NCBI RefSeq assembly: GCF_017873955.1
Contig: NZ_JAGGKS010000002.1
Location: 62,001 to 126,000, forward strand
Length of the DNA: 64,000 nucleotides
Source: Sedimentibacter acidaminivorans
GTDB lineage: Bacteria; Bacillota; Clostridia; Tissierellales; Sedimentibacteraceae
Direction of reading: 5' to 3'
The notes below the pieces were generated by a model. The model was not told where the DNA came from. It saw nothing but the letters and a program-made list of their open reading frames with translations, and did not search any database. Below, in pieces: positions 1 to 8,660 of the stretch; the stretch's first letter is position 1, and every line of letters begins with the position of its first letter. The position numbers were made by a program, and so were the translations under genes.

Positions 1-182
1 GCTAGAAATTCTATTCCTACACTACCCGTTCCTGCAAACAAATCTAAAACAATAGAATCTTCTTCTATGTATCCAATTATATTAAATACTGATTCTTTTA
101 TTTTATCACTAGTTGGTCTAACTGACATGCCCTCAGGCGCATATAGCCTTTTCCCTTTACTTATTCCTGATATAATCCTCAT
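1..182 (-). CDS. rsmD: 16S rRNA (guanine-966-N2)-methyltransferase RsmD, N-terminal part
   Basis: Only the first 60 residues are inside the window; the rest lies beyond the left edge. The visible protein begins MRIISGISKGKRL, continues with RPTSDKIKESVFN, and reaches the SAM-binding motif VLDLFAGTGSVGIEFL, an arrangement typical of RsmD, which methylates G966 of 16S rRNA using S-adenosylmethionine. The ATG at 180-182 has AAAGGGG just upstream, which supports this start. It follows recG by about 37 bases in the same direction, so the two are probably co-transcribed. The rsmD/recG adjacency is common in Firmicutes. Identification rests on a short stretch but the motifs are specific. Confidence 0.85.
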   Translation of the reverse strand, partial: MRIISGISKGKRLYAPEGMSVRPTSDKIKESVFNIIGYIEEDSIVLDLFAGTGSVGIEFL

Positions 183-219
183 TTTTCAAACCCCTTTACA
201 ACTATACATATACATAAAT

Positions 220-2274
220 CTAGTTAAAAATTATATTTTCATCTTTAAATAAATTTATTATATGCTTTTTTAAATTTATATATTCGGCACCATCAAGATT
301 AGGATTCTCACTTAATATTTTTTTTGATAAAATAGATACATCTTGTACAACATCAATATCATTTATTATATTTTGAACATCATATTTTGACAAACCATGC
401 TGAGCTGTGCCAAAAAAATCTCCTGGTCCTCTTATTTTCAAATCCTCTTCTGATACTAAAAATCCATCATTAGTTTTTACCAGTATATTCATTCTATCCT
501 TAGATTTTTTGGATTTGCTTTCATTGACCAATATACAATAAGATTGAGTTTTACCTCTTCCAACTCTTCCTCTTAATTGGTGCAACTGAGCAAGACCAAA
601 TCTCTCAGCATTAAGAATCATCATTATGACAGCATTTGGAACATTTACACCAACTTCTATTACTGTAGTAGAAACTAAAATATTTATTTCACCTTTATAA
701 AAATCATTTATTACTCTTTCTTTTTCAGAATTTTTCATACTTCCATATAATATTCCTAATTTATATTTAGAAAAATATGTTGTTGCTAATTCTTCGTATA
801 TTTCTCTTGCTGAATCCAGTTCTAAGTTATCTGACTCATCAACTAGAGGTGCTACAATATATGCTTGATTACCTTCTCTTACCTTTTCATCTATAAAATT
901 ATACATTTCAATTTTTTGATTTTCTTTTACTACATATGTTTTAATTTTCTGCCTGCCTGGAGGCAACTCATCAATAATAGAAATATCTAAATCTCCATAT
1001 AACATAAGTGCAAGCGTTCTTGGTATTGGTGTTGCAGTCATAACTAGTATATCTGGATTCATTCCCTTGTTAGAAAGTAGCGCCCTTTGCCTTACACCAA
1101 ACCTGTGCTGTTCATCAGTAACAACTAAACCAATATTATTAAATTCAACATTATCTTCTATAAGTGCATGTGTTCCAATTAAAATATCTATCTCACCATT
1201 TCTTAGTTTATTCAATATATCATTTTTTTGCTTAGTCTTAGTTGAACCTGACAGAAACTCAATATTTATTTCTATATTTGAAAGTTTCACATATTCTTTT
1301 ATTGTATCATAATGCTGCATAGCTAATATTTCTGTTGGAGCCATCATCGATGATTGAAATCCTGATTTCACAGCTATTAACATAGCATATATAGCAATAA
1401 TGGTTTTACCCGAACCTACATCACCCTGTACTAGTCTATTCATAGGTTTTGATTTTGCCATATCACATTTAATTTCATTAATAACTCTATATTGTGCATC
1501 AGTAAGTTTAAAAGGTAGAGAATTAAGCAACATATCAGCTAATTTTGCATTTTTAATTTGTATCCCATCTAAACTAGCAACTAATTTACTTTTTATAGAC
1601 AAAAGACCAATTTGCATTATCAACAATTTTTCAAACGCAATAGTTTTTTTTGCTATAGTATACTTTTTGCCATTTGTAGGAAAATGCAAATACCTTATAG
1701 CGTCTTTTCTTAAAATTAGATTATAATCTTTTCTTATATACTCAGGTATAATACTATCTATTTTTTCAAAATAGTACTCTAATGCTACCTTTACAATTTT
1801 AGTAATTTCGTTGTTAGTAAGATTATACGTTAAACTATAAATAGGCATAATTCTACCAGCTTTAGTAGCATTGGCTACAAGCTCAATTTCAGGATTAATC
1901 ATTTCAAATTTACCATAATTTGATTTAACAACACCAAAAATATAATAAAACTCACTTAGACTAAGATTATTAATTAAATGATCTTGATTAAAGAATGTTA
2001 AATGAATAAAACCTGTTCCATCTGTAGCCAAAGCCTTAATAATAGTCATATTTTTTTTAATTCTTGCTTTTTTTGGGTAATCGCAAATTTTTATTTTTAA
2101 AAGTACTTTTTTTTCATCTTTTAATTCATTTATTTTTTTGACGACACGCCTGTCCTCATATTTAACAGGGAAGTAATTTAATAAATCTTCTACAGTATAC
2201 ACACCCAGCCTATTTAACTTCAATGCCCTATTGGGACCAACACCTTTTAAAAATTTAACATCAAAATCCAACAT
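220..2274 (-). CDS. recG: ATP-dependent DNA helicase RecG
   Basis: RecG remodels stalled replication forks and Holliday junctions in the cytoplasm. The protein of 684 residues has the expected N-terminal wedge/OB region, then helicase motifs: Walker A GDVGSGKT (about residues 284-291), Walker B DEQHRFG (about 387), TATPIPRT, and the motif VI region QLRGRVGRG near the C-terminus. Length is normal for RecG. An in-frame ATG lies four codons further upstream (2286), but the start MLDFDVKF at 2274 is preferred because GGGTGG lies just before it and the extra MGGH residues have no good ribosome site. It is downstream of fakA (about 110 bases) and upstream of rsmD. Confidence 0.95.
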   Translation of the reverse strand: MLDFDVKFLKGVGPNRALKLNRLGVYTVEDLLNYFPVKYEDRRVVKKINELKDEKKVLLKIKICDYPKKARIKKNMTIIKALATDGTGFIHLTFFNQDHLINNLSLSEFYYIFGVVKSNYGKFEMINPEIELVANATKAGRIMPIYSLTYNLTNNEITKIVKVALEYYFEKIDSIIPEYIRKDYNLILRKDAIRYLHFPTNGKKYTIAKKTIAFEKLLIMQIGLLSIKSKLVASLDGIQIKNAKLADMLLNSLPFKLTDAQYRVINEIKCDMAKSKPMNRLVQGDVGSGKTIIAIYAMLIAVKSGFQSSMMAPTEILAMQHYDTIKEYVKLSNIEINIEFLSGSTKTKQKNDILNKLRNGEIDILIGTHALIEDNVEFNNIGLVVTDEQHRFGVRQRALLSNKGMNPDILVMTATPIPRTLALMLYGDLDISIIDELPPGRQKIKTYVVKENQKIEMYNFIDEKVREGNQAYIVAPLVDESDNLELDSAREIYEELATTYFSKYKLGILYGSMKNSEKERVINDFYKGEINILVSTTVIEVGVNVPNAVIMMILNAERFGLAQLHQLRGRVGRGKTQSYCILVNESKSKKSKDRMNILVKTNDGFLVSEEDLKIRGPGDFFGTAQHGLSKYDVQNIINDIDVVQDVSILSKKILSENPNLDGAEYINLKKHIINLFKDENIIFN

Positions 2275-2385
2275 ATGACCACCCATAAGATACCATTATT
2301 TAAACAAAGCAAAGCAGAACAGATCAGAACAAAAAAATTATTTTCCAACAGTGCTCCAATGTTCAGCCATTGCTTTATTATTTTT

Positions 2386-4008
2386 CTATTCTACTGAAAT
2401 TATGTAATAATAAAGAGGCTGTCCTCCATATATTATTTCCACATCACATTCTTCAGCTTCTTCTTCTATTCTAGATTTTAAATTCTTTACGGTATTTTTA
2501 TCTATATTTTCTCCATAAAAAAGAGTTATGAGAAAACTATCTGTATCAACCATACTTTTAACTAATTCAACAGCTTGGTCTTCTGCGTTTTTCCCATGGG
2601 TTACTATCTCACCATCATATAATGCTATTATTTCATCTTTTTTAATTTCCATATCATTAAATATTGTATCTCTTACTGCATAAGTAATTTGACCTGTTTT
2701 AACTTCAGTTACTGCAGCAGACATACTATTAACATTTTCTAAAACATTATTATCTTCTTTAAATGCAAGCATTGCTGCTATACCTTGAGGTATACTTTTA
2801 CTTGGTATTACATGAATATTTTTATCAGACATCTCTTTAGCTTGTGTTGCCGCTAATATGATGTTGCTATTGTTTGGTAAAATAATTATGTTTTCTGCAT
2901 TAACTTTATTTGATGCAGCTAAAATATCCTCAGTACTTGGATTCATAGTCTGACCACCTGATATAAAAACATCAACATTTAAGTCAGAAAATACTTTTTC
3001 AATCCCTTCTCCCATACCTATAGAGACAAAACCATATTCTTTTTTCTCCTCAATTTTTGCAGGAGCATTTTTATATTTCTCTCTGAACTGTTCCTTCATG
3101 TTATCTATCTTAATTTTTATAAGTTCACCATACTTTACAGCCATATTCAATATTTGTCCTGGATTATTAGTATGAATATGTACTTTAATAATATTTTCGT
3201 CACCTACACAAACAATAGAATCTCCTTTGTCATGTATTATGCTCAAGAACTCCTCGTGACTTTTTTTAGGATTTTTTATTATAAATTCAGTACAATAAGC
3301 AAATAAAATTTCATCTTCACTAGTAAAGGACTTAAGTTCCTGTTCTGTTTCAACAATTTCTACTCTATCTGTCTTTTCCTGCTTAATTTCAACACCTTTA
3401 AGTGAAGCTAATGCTCCCTCGAGAAGATAAACAAGCCCTTTTCCGCCTGCATCAACAACATCTGCTTGTTTTAATACCTTCAACATTTCTGGAGTACGAC
3501 TCAATGTATCTTTTGCTTGTTTTATTAAATCTTCTAAAAATAAAACAACATCTTCATATTCTGTATAAGTAGTCATAGCTCTTTCTGAAGTTTCTCTTGC
3601 TACAGTGAGAATTGTTCCTTCTACAGGTTTCATAACAGCCTTGTATGCTGTATCTGTAGCTGACTTAAATGCTTCTGCTATTATTTGAGTATCAATTCTA
3701 CTTGCATTGCCTAAGCCTTTATATAACCCTCTAAACAACTGTGATAATATTACTCCTGAGTTTCCTCTAGCTCCCATTAAAGAACCATTGGCAACAGCTT
3801 CTGCAATTTTACCTATGCTGCTTTCTTTTAGAATATTTATTTCTTTTATTGCTGCTTGAACAGTTAAATTCATATTTGTTCCTGTATCACCGTCTGGAAC
3901 AGGAAAAACATTTAAAGAGTCTACTATATTCTTATTATTTTCTAAGTTCACAGCAGCTCCTAAAAGCATCTTTTTAAATGTAATATTATCAATATATTTA
4001 ATTATCAT
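2386..4008 (-). CDS. fakA: Fatty acid kinase FakA (DhaL/DAK2-domain protein, YloV family)
   Basis: Family members phosphorylate fatty acids bound to a FakB (DegV-type) carrier, feeding exogenous fatty acids to phospholipid synthesis. The 540-residue protein starts with a DhaL kinase-like domain carrying the nucleotide/metal motif PVPDGDTGTNM (about residues 37-47) and ARGNSGVILSQ further on, followed by the family's middle and C-terminal regions. Length fits YloV/FakA. The ATG at 4008 follows GAGGAGGCTAAA, a strong ribosome site. It lies 13 bases after the Asp23-family gene, a pairing conserved across Firmicutes (yloU-yloV). No fakB is visible in the window, so the carrier must be elsewhere. 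Confidence 0.9.
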   Translation of the reverse strand: MIIKYIDNITFKKMLLGAAVNLENNKNIVDSLNVFPVPDGDTGTNMNLTVQAAIKEINILKESSIGKIAEAVANGSLMGARGNSGVILSQLFRGLYKGLGNASRIDTQIIAEAFKSATDTAYKAVMKPVEGTILTVARETSERAMTTYTEYEDVVLFLEDLIKQAKDTLSRTPEMLKVLKQADVVDAGGKGLVYLLEGALASLKGVEIKQEKTDRVEIVETEQELKSFTSEDEILFAYCTEFIIKNPKKSHEEFLSIIHDKGDSIVCVGDENIIKVHIHTNNPGQILNMAVKYGELIKIKIDNMKEQFREKYKNAPAKIEEKKEYGFVSIGMGEGIEKVFSDLNVDVFISGGQTMNPSTEDILAASNKVNAENIIILPNNSNIILAATQAKEMSDKNIHVIPSKSIPQGIAAMLAFKEDNNVLENVNSMSAAVTEVKTGQITYAVRDTIFNDMEIKKDEIIALYDGEIVTHGKNAEDQAVELVKSMVDTDSFLITLFYGENIDKNTVKNLKSRIEEEAEECDVEIIYGGQPLYYYIISVE

Positions 4009-4021
4009 TTTAGCCTCCTCA

Positions 4022-4378
4022 CTATTTTTGTACTCTTACACCCTGTACAAAAATATTTACCTTCTCTACGTCAACTCCTAAAAAAGTTTCAACGCTGTAT
4101 TTAACGTTAGATATAATATTTTCTGCTACAACGGATATTTTAACACCATATTGTAGTACAGCATATAAATCAATATTAATTTTATCATCTATTGTAGTTA
4201 CTTTTATGCCTTTTGTTAGTTGATCTTTTTTCAAAAGTTCAAAGAAGCCTTCTGTAGCATTTTTAGAAGCCATTCCAACTATTCCATAACATTCCATAGC
4301 AGCTATACCTGCAATAGTCGCTATTAACTGATCATCTATTGTTATAATTCCGCTTTCATTCAACACTTTTATTGACAT
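4022..4378 (-). CDS. Asp23/Gls24 family protein (YloU-like)
   Basis: A 118-residue Asp23/Gls24-family protein. It shows the family pattern of a short lead-in, then GIITIDDQLIATIAGIAAME and a C-terminal VKVSVAENI-like strand (here VKISVVAENIISNVKY) ending ..VNIFVQGVRV. The biochemical role of this family is not settled; members next to fakA are probably cytoplasmic or membrane-associated partners of the fatty acid kinase. The ATG at 4378 follows TAGGAGGGTAAAGT. It is the first gene of the transcript that continues into fakA and recG; a sigma-A-like promoter lies at 4433-4461. Confidence 0.85.
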   Translation of the reverse strand: MSIKVLNESGIITIDDQLIATIAGIAAMECYGIVGMASKNATEGFFELLKKDQLTKGIKVTTIDDKINIDLYAVLQYGVKISVVAENIISNVKYSVETFLGVDVEKVNIFVQGVRVQK

Positions 4379-4432
4379 ACTTTACCCTCCTATATTTATA
4401 ATAATATCATTATACATTCTTATTTGTAACTC

Positions 4433-4461
4433 ATTATAACCTTTTTATCAAAAATTTACAA
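4433..4461 (-). promoter_or_regulatory. Predicted sigma-A promoter for the Asp23-fakA transcript
   Basis: Reading leftwards, TTGTAA (4456-4461) is separated by 17 bases from TATAAT (4433-4438), 55 bases upstream of the Asp23-family start. A second TATAAT-like hexamer lies closer to the gene without a good -35. The 4379-4689 gap is a divergent control region with no further ORF that I can support. Confidence 0.6.
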
Positions 4462-4551
4462 ACAAAAAATACAATCACATATAATTTTGCTCAAATTTTC
4501 TTATTTTAACAAAAAAGTTATATAAATTATTATACTAATTAAAATTTATTA

Positions 4552-4580
4552 TTGCAATATATATATTTTAATGTTAAAAT
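4552..4580 (+). promoter_or_regulatory. Predicted promoter for rpmB
   Basis: TTGCAA (4552-4557), 17-base spacer, TAAAAT (4575-4580), directed rightwards. The resulting leader of about 100 bases includes a possible weak hairpin TTTGA/TCAAA around 4620-4655 before the ribosome site AGGAGGTG at about 4675. Confidence 0.55.
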
Positions 4581-4689
4581 TATAAAGCTTGAATTGGTAT
4601 TATATAAATTTGTTTTACGCTTTGAGGGTTAGCTTTGGCGTTCAAAATACAAAAATTATAGGTTTAAATAAATAGGAGGTGTATTTAGC

Positions 4690-4881
4690 GTGGCAAAATT
4701 TTGTGAAGTTTGTGGAAAAGGAACCGTATCAGGTAATAGTATAACACACTCTGATAGAAAAATAAAAAGAACTTGGAAACCAAACGTAAGAAAAATAGCA
4801 ATTATTGAAAGTGGCGTTCCTAAAAAGAAATTCGTTTGTACAAGATGTATGAGATCTGGAAAAGTTCAACGTGCTGTCTAA
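4690..4881 (+). CDS. rpmB: 50S ribosomal protein L28
   Basis: Ribosomal protein L28, 63 residues, a component of the large subunit. The sequence begins MAKFCEVCGKGTVSGN and contains the L28 signature RTWKPNVRK. Two CxxC pairs (CEVC near residue 5 and CTRC near residue 50) mark it as the zinc-binding form. The start is GTG at 4690 with AGGAGGTG about 9 bases upstream; the alternative starts lie inside conserved sequence. It is the only plus-strand gene in the first 21 kb. In B. subtilis rpmB is also divergent from yloU-yloV, so the local order is conserved. A terminator follows immediately. Confidence 0.96.
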   Translation: MAKFCEVCGKGTVSGNSITHSDRKIKRTWKPNVRKIAIIESGVPKKKFVCTRCMRSGKVQRAV

Positions 4882-4891
4882 CCAAAATATT

Positions 4892-4920
4892 AAATAGTGG
4901 CTCTATAGCCATTATTTTTT
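4892..4920 (+). terminator. Intrinsic terminator after rpmB
   Basis: AATAGTGGCT pairs with AGCCATTATT (one G-U) around a CTAT loop, followed by a run of six T on the plus strand. It begins 11 bases after the rpmB stop. Confidence 0.8.
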
Positions 4921-4933
4921 ATTTTTTGACTTA

Positions 4934-5122
4934 TTAGAACAACTTAAATAATGTACATCCAAGTACAACAAGTAAAATACCTAAAACTAATAACCAAATT
5001 TTAATTGGCAGTATTTGTACAATAATTATTGCTCCTATGACAGCTATCATAAGTCCTAATATCTCAGTAAATTTAAATTTTTTATTACAATTACATCCTC
5101 TTTTTTGATTAAAGAAATTCAT
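4934..5122 (-). CDS. Small membrane protein of unknown function, 62 residues
   Basis: I do not recognise a named family. The N-terminus (MNFFNQKRGCNCNKKFKF) is basic with two cysteines in CNC. It is followed by two hydrophobic segments at about residues 19-37 and 41-60 separated by a short PIK turn, so it is predicted to be a two-helix hairpin in the membrane. The ATG at 5122 has GAGG about 8 bases upstream. It is a single-gene unit between the rpmB terminator and a strong hairpin at 5212-5259. Clear ribosome site and membrane-like composition support a real gene. Confidence 0.65.
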   Translation of the reverse strand: MNFFNQKRGCNCNKKFKFTEILGLMIAVIGAIIIVQILPIKIWLLVLGILLVVLGCTLFKLF

Positions 5123-5211
5123 AATATTATCCTCGCTTTATAATAGTTTAATCTAACAGTAATCTGGGTTTACAAAACCTCTATTTTATACATTCTATTC
5201 AATGATATATA

Positions 5212-5259
5212 AAAAGATACAAAAAAATAACGAGTTTATCGTTATTTTTTGTATCTTTT
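5212..5259 (-). terminator. Long hairpin terminator after the DUF2935 gene
   Basis: A near-perfect stem of about 21 base pairs: arms AAAAGATAC..TAACGA and TCGTTA..GTATCTTTT around a 5-base loop, differing by one A in an A/T tract. It sits 30 bases downstream of the DUF2935 gene and could also act in the opposite direction. Confidence 0.65.
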
Positions 5260-5288
5260 CTTTAATATTTTTTAAAAATTAAACTACT

Positions 5289-5762
5289 CTAATAATCAAG
5301 TGGTTTATAGAAATTTGAATACCTGTTATTCTTGTCATTATATAAATCTAGAAATGCCTTTACTACTCCTATATAGTAGTCTGATTCTCTACGAATATGG
5401 TTTATAACTACATTTGCTATTGGATTATTACCAACTGCAGAGCTGTCCTTTAGTAATTTATTTAAAAAATCTATAAAAACCTGACTCTGCATTATAGTTA
5501 TTTTAATTATCTGCATAATTTCTTCATTCATTTCGAGTGAAATAGAATCTTCTAAATTAATTATAGTTTCAATATATTGAACAATTCTAGCTAAAGTTGA
5601 GTCGAAAACACCTTTATATTCTATCAATTTTTCTACATAATCTTCTTCTAAATCAGGAACTACTTCTTGTATAACTTGTGTATGCTCAGATTCTTGGTTC
5701 TTCCAAAACTCTGACTCTTCTAATGCCCTTAAGGCATTCATTTCACCGTAATTAAAACGCAT
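5289..5762 (-). CDS. DUF2935-family protein, single-repeat form
   Basis: Predicted all-helical protein of 157 residues resembling the DUF2935 family, whose known structures are ferritin-like helical bundles. Near the N-terminus it has ALRALEESEFWKNQESEHT, matching the family's FW..I..EH helix, and a later helix pair NHIRRESDYYIGVVKAF. Family members I know of are usually about 260 residues with two copies of this unit; only one is present here. No signal peptide or membrane segment is visible. The ATG at 5762 follows GGAGAGGATAGATAT. The gene stands alone between two hairpins. Function is unknown; members in spore-formers are often suspected to be spore or stress proteins, which is inference. 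Confidence 0.7.
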   Translation of the reverse strand: MRFNYGEMNALRALEESEFWKNQESEHTQVIQEVVPDLEEDYVEKLIEYKGVFDSTLARIVQYIETIINLEDSISLEMNEEIMQIIKITIMQSQVFIDFLNKLLKDSSAVGNNPIANVVINHIRRESDYYIGVVKAFLDLYNDKNNRYSNFYKPLDY

Positions 5763-5860
5763 ATATCTATCCTCTCCATTCTAAATTAATTTAATATCAA
5801 TTCATTATACGCTAATACACAAGTTATGTTTCTAATATTATATATTTTTCAATAATATAA

Positions 5861-5891
5861 TAGAGGTACGCGTGCAATCCGTACCTCTACA
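5861..5891 (-). terminator. Hairpin downstream of asnS
   Basis: TAGAGGTACG pairs with CGTACCTCTA around CGTGCAATC. On the minus strand it is followed by TTATATTATTG, on the plus strand by ATTTTTT, so it may terminate in both directions. Its core resembles the hairpin at 15091-15111. Confidence 0.65.
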
Positions 5892-5928
5892 TTTTTTATA
5901 ATTGTTAATTTATTTTAAATATAATGTC

Positions 5929-7317
5929 CTAAAACTCTGCATTATTTGGTGTCCTTGGGAATGGAAGTACATCTCTGATATTGCCCATACCAGTTAAATA
6001 CATAATTAATCTTTCAAATCCAAGTCCATATCCCGAGTGTTTTACTCCACCATATTTTCTTAAATCTAAATACCACCACAAATCTTCTTTGGCAACTCCC
6101 ATTTCATCCATTCTTTTTTCAAGTAATTCAAGTCTTTCTTCTCTTTGACTTCCTCCAATTAACTCTCCTATACTTGGAACTAATAAGTCCATAGCTGCAA
6201 CTGTTTTATTATCATCGTTCATACGCATATAAAAAGCTTTAATTTCTTTTGGATAATTTGTTACGAAAACTGGTTTACCAAATATTTTTTCTGATAAATA
6301 TCTTTCATGCTCAGTTTGTATATCAGTTCCCCACTCAACTGGATAGTCAAATTTATCATTGTTTTTCTTAAGTATTTCTATAGCTTCATTATATGTTATT
6401 CTTCCAAAATCAGAATTTAACACATTGTCAAGTTTAGCAAAAAGCTCCTTATCAACAAAGCTATTGAAAAACTCCATTTCTTCTTTTCCATTTTCCATTA
6501 CATACTCTATGATATACTTAATCATATCTTCAGCTAACTGCATGTTATCATTCAAATCCGCAAATGCAATTTCAGGTTCAATCATCCAAAATTCTGATGC
6601 ATGACGAGTAGTATTTGAATTTTCAGCTCTAAATGTAGGTCCAAATGTATAAGTGTTTTTAAATGCAAGGGCAAATATTTCAGCTTCTAATTGTCCGCTA
6701 ACAGTTAAATTTGAAGGTTTGCCGAAAAAGTCCTTTGTATAATCTACCTTTCCATCTACATATTCTAAATTATCAAGGTCTAAAGATGTTACTTTGAACA
6801 TTTCACCAGCACCCTCTGCATCACTAGCGGTTATTATTGGAGGATGCGCATATACAAATCCTCTTTCATTAAAAAACTTATGTATTGCAAATGCTGCTAA
6901 AGACCTAACCCTAAACACTGCCGAAAAAGTATTTGTTCTTGGCCTAAGATGTGCTATAGTTCTTAAATATTCAAATGAATGTCTTTTCTTTTGAAGCGGA
7001 TAACTTGAATCAGAACCAGCCTCTAATGTAATTTCTGTAGCCTTTATTTCAAACAGCTGTTTTGCACCTGGAGTATGCTCTAGCATTCCTTTAACAGTTA
7101 TTGCACTACCAGTAGAAAATTTTCTAACCTCTTCAAAATTAGATAATATATTTTCAAATACTATCTGAACATTTTTCATGTAGGTTCCATCATTTAATTC
7201 TATAAAACCAAAGTTTTTGGAATCTCTTATTGTTCTTATCCAACCCTCTACAATTACCTCTTTACCATAATAATTTTCTGGAAATTTAAATATTTCTCTA
7301 AATTCAATTGCTTTCAT
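5929..7317 (-). CDS. asnS: Asparaginyl-tRNA synthetase
   Basis: Class IIb aminoacyl-tRNA synthetase of 462 residues that charges tRNA-Asn. An N-terminal OB-fold anticodon-binding domain ([19 protein letters not shown]) precedes the catalytic core with motif 2 ([19 protein letters not shown]) and motif 3 ([12 protein letters not shown]). The subgroup is AsnRS rather than AspRS because the core matches AsnRS around [13 protein letters not shown]. The start at 7317 (MKAIEF) has GGGAGG seven bases upstream; the ATG-less extension to 7329 lacks one. It follows thiN by 24 bases and is the last gene of the rlmN-to-asnS run, where B. subtilis has spoVM and rpmB instead. Confidence 0.95.
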   Translation of the reverse strand: MKAIEFREIFKFPENYYGKEVIVEGWIRTIRDSKNFGFIELNDGTYMKNVQIVFENILSNFEEVRKFSTGSAITVKGMLEHTPGAKQLFEIKATEITLEAGSDSSYPLQKKRHSFEYLRTIAHLRPRTNTFSAVFRVRSLAAFAIHKFFNERGFVYAHPPIITASDAEGAGEMFKVTSLDLDNLEYVDGKVDYTKDFFGKPSNLTVSGQLEAEIFALAFKNTYTFGPTFRAENSNTTRHASEFWMIEPEIAFADLNDNMQLAEDMIKYIIEYVMENGKEEMEFFNSFVDKELFAKLDNVLNSDFGRITYNEAIEILKKNNDKFDYPVEWGTDIQTEHERYLSEKIFGKPVFVTNYPKEIKAFYMRMNDDNKTVAAMDLLVPSIGELIGGSQREERLELLEKRMDEMGVAKEDLWWYLDLRKYGGVKHSGYGLGFERLIMYLTGMGNIRDVLPFPRTPNNAEF

Positions 7318-7341
7318 AGTTCCTCCCACAATTTATAAATT

Positions 7342-7977
7342 TTAATCTTTTGAAATAAATACTAAACCAGCACCTTTACCCAATATGATGGTTCCTTTTT
7401 CATTTATAATTTGATTACTTACACATAACGTTGAACCCCTTTTAACATTTACTTTGTTTAAGGGATATTTAAATCCTATAAGTGAAACAACTTCTATTGA
7501 ATCAGTAATTGGCACAATTGAAACAAAATAATCTTTTTTGTTTATAATCTCAATGCTATTAACCACAATTTGAACAAGGTTATTATTGTCAATTACTTGA
7601 ATATGTATGCCTTTTTTATAATACTTCTCTATTAACATGACATTTGCAATAGTATGATCTAATCTAGAGCCAGTTGCTCCAATTAAAATTATATTTTTAA
7701 ATCCTTTTTCAATTGCATGTTCAATTGCTAATTCCATGTCTGTATAATTTTTTTCAGATGGATATTTGATAAGTTCAATATTCATATCTAGATATTTTTT
7801 TAATACCAGTTTATTAACTGAATCCAAATCACCAATAATTATATTTGGAATTAATTCTAGCTTTTCAGCCTTTTCAAGTCCTCCATCAGCACATATTACA
7901 TATTCTATATTGAGATTTTCTAAAACAAAAATATCTTTATCTAAATTGCTTCCGCTACCAATAATTAATGCTGACAT
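7342..7977 (-). CDS. thiN: Thiamine pyrophosphokinase
   Basis: Transfers pyrophosphate from ATP to thiamine to make thiamine diphosphate. The 211-residue protein has the ThiN motifs: CADGGLEKA (about residues 29-37), IIGDLDSV (about 47-54), the SEKNYTDMELA segment that aligns with the family's KDxTD motif (74-84), and GATGSRLDHT (100-109). Length is normal. The ATG start overlaps the rpe stop codon (TAATG), indicating translational coupling. Order rsgA-rpe-thiN is as in B. subtilis. Confidence 0.93.
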   Translation of the reverse strand: MSALIIGSGSNLDKDIFVLENLNIEYVICADGGLEKAEKLELIPNIIIGDLDSVNKLVLKKYLDMNIELIKYPSEKNYTDMELAIEHAIEKGFKNIILIGATGSRLDHTIANVMLIEKYYKKGIHIQVIDNNNLVQIVVNSIEIINKKDYFVSIVPITDSIEVVSLIGFKYPLNKVNVKRGSTLCVSNQIINEKGTIILGKGAGLVFISKD

Positions 7978-8636
7978 TAATCCAACTCCAAAATCTTTTT
8001 AAATTTCTGAGTTTCATCAGTAACATCTTTAGCCTTATATATAGCTGAGCCTGTTACAATTATATTTGCACCCCAACTTAAAACTTCTTTTAAATTTTCT
8101 AAAGTAACCCCACCGTCAATTTCTATATCAACATTAAGATTTTTTTCATCTATAAGATTTTTTACTTCTTCAAACTTAGATTTTATATTTTTTATTAAGC
8201 TTTGTCCTCCAAAGCCTGGGTTAACACTCATTAATAAAACCATATCTACATCACTAATTATATCTTTTATCATACATACTGGTGTGGCAGGATTTAAGGA
8301 AACACCTGCTTTCAAGCCATACGATTTGATTTTTTGAATAGTTCTATGTAAGTGTATACAAGATTCTTGATGAACAGTTATAATATCAGCACCTGAATTA
8401 TAAAACTCTTCTATAAAATCATCTGGATTATCAATCATGAGGTGAACATCAAATATTAAATCTGTTGTTTTTCTCAGTGATTTTATTATTGCTGGACCTA
8501 TTGTTATATTTGGAACAAAATGTCCATCCATAACATCTATATGAATGTAATCTGCTCCTCCATTCTCAACTAGCTTGATTTCTTCTCCTAACTTAGAGAA
8601 ATCTGCTGATAGTATTGATGGTGATAATTTATTCAT
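7977..8636 (-). CDS. rpe: Ribulose-phosphate 3-epimerase
   Basis: Interconverts ribulose 5-phosphate and xylulose 5-phosphate in the pentose phosphate pathway. The TIM-barrel protein of 219 residues has LSPSILSADFSKL at the N-terminus, HIDVMDGHFVPN with metal ligands H32 and D34, VHLM with H65, and IEIDGGV with D174. The phosphate-binding NPGFGGQ segment is present. The start at 8636 has AAGGAGG eight bases upstream, so the extra six residues encoded further upstream are excluded. It follows rsgA closely (about 25 bases) and overlaps thiN by one base. Confidence 0.95.
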   Translation of the reverse strand: MNKLSPSILSADFSKLGEEIKLVENGGADYIHIDVMDGHFVPNITIGPAIIKSLRKTTDLIFDVHLMIDNPDDFIEEFYNSGADIITVHQESCIHLHRTIQKIKSYGLKAGVSLNPATPVCMIKDIISDVDMVLLMSVNPGFGGQSLIKNIKSKFEEVKNLIDEKNLNVDIEIDGGVTLENLKEVLSWGANIIVTGSAIYKAKDVTDETQKFKKILELD

Positions 8637-8660
8637 GTTTACCTCCTTGGTCATTATGAA

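Noticed and set aside
2290-2330. Pentamer-like AAAGC/AGAAC repeats between fakA and recG
   Set aside because: Short and degenerate; no structure or function supported, and no clear terminator could be drawn.
4610-4660. Possible ribosomal-protein leader before rpmB
   Set aside because: Only weak pairings (ACGC/GCGT, TTTGA/TCAAA); no known L28 leader motif recognised.
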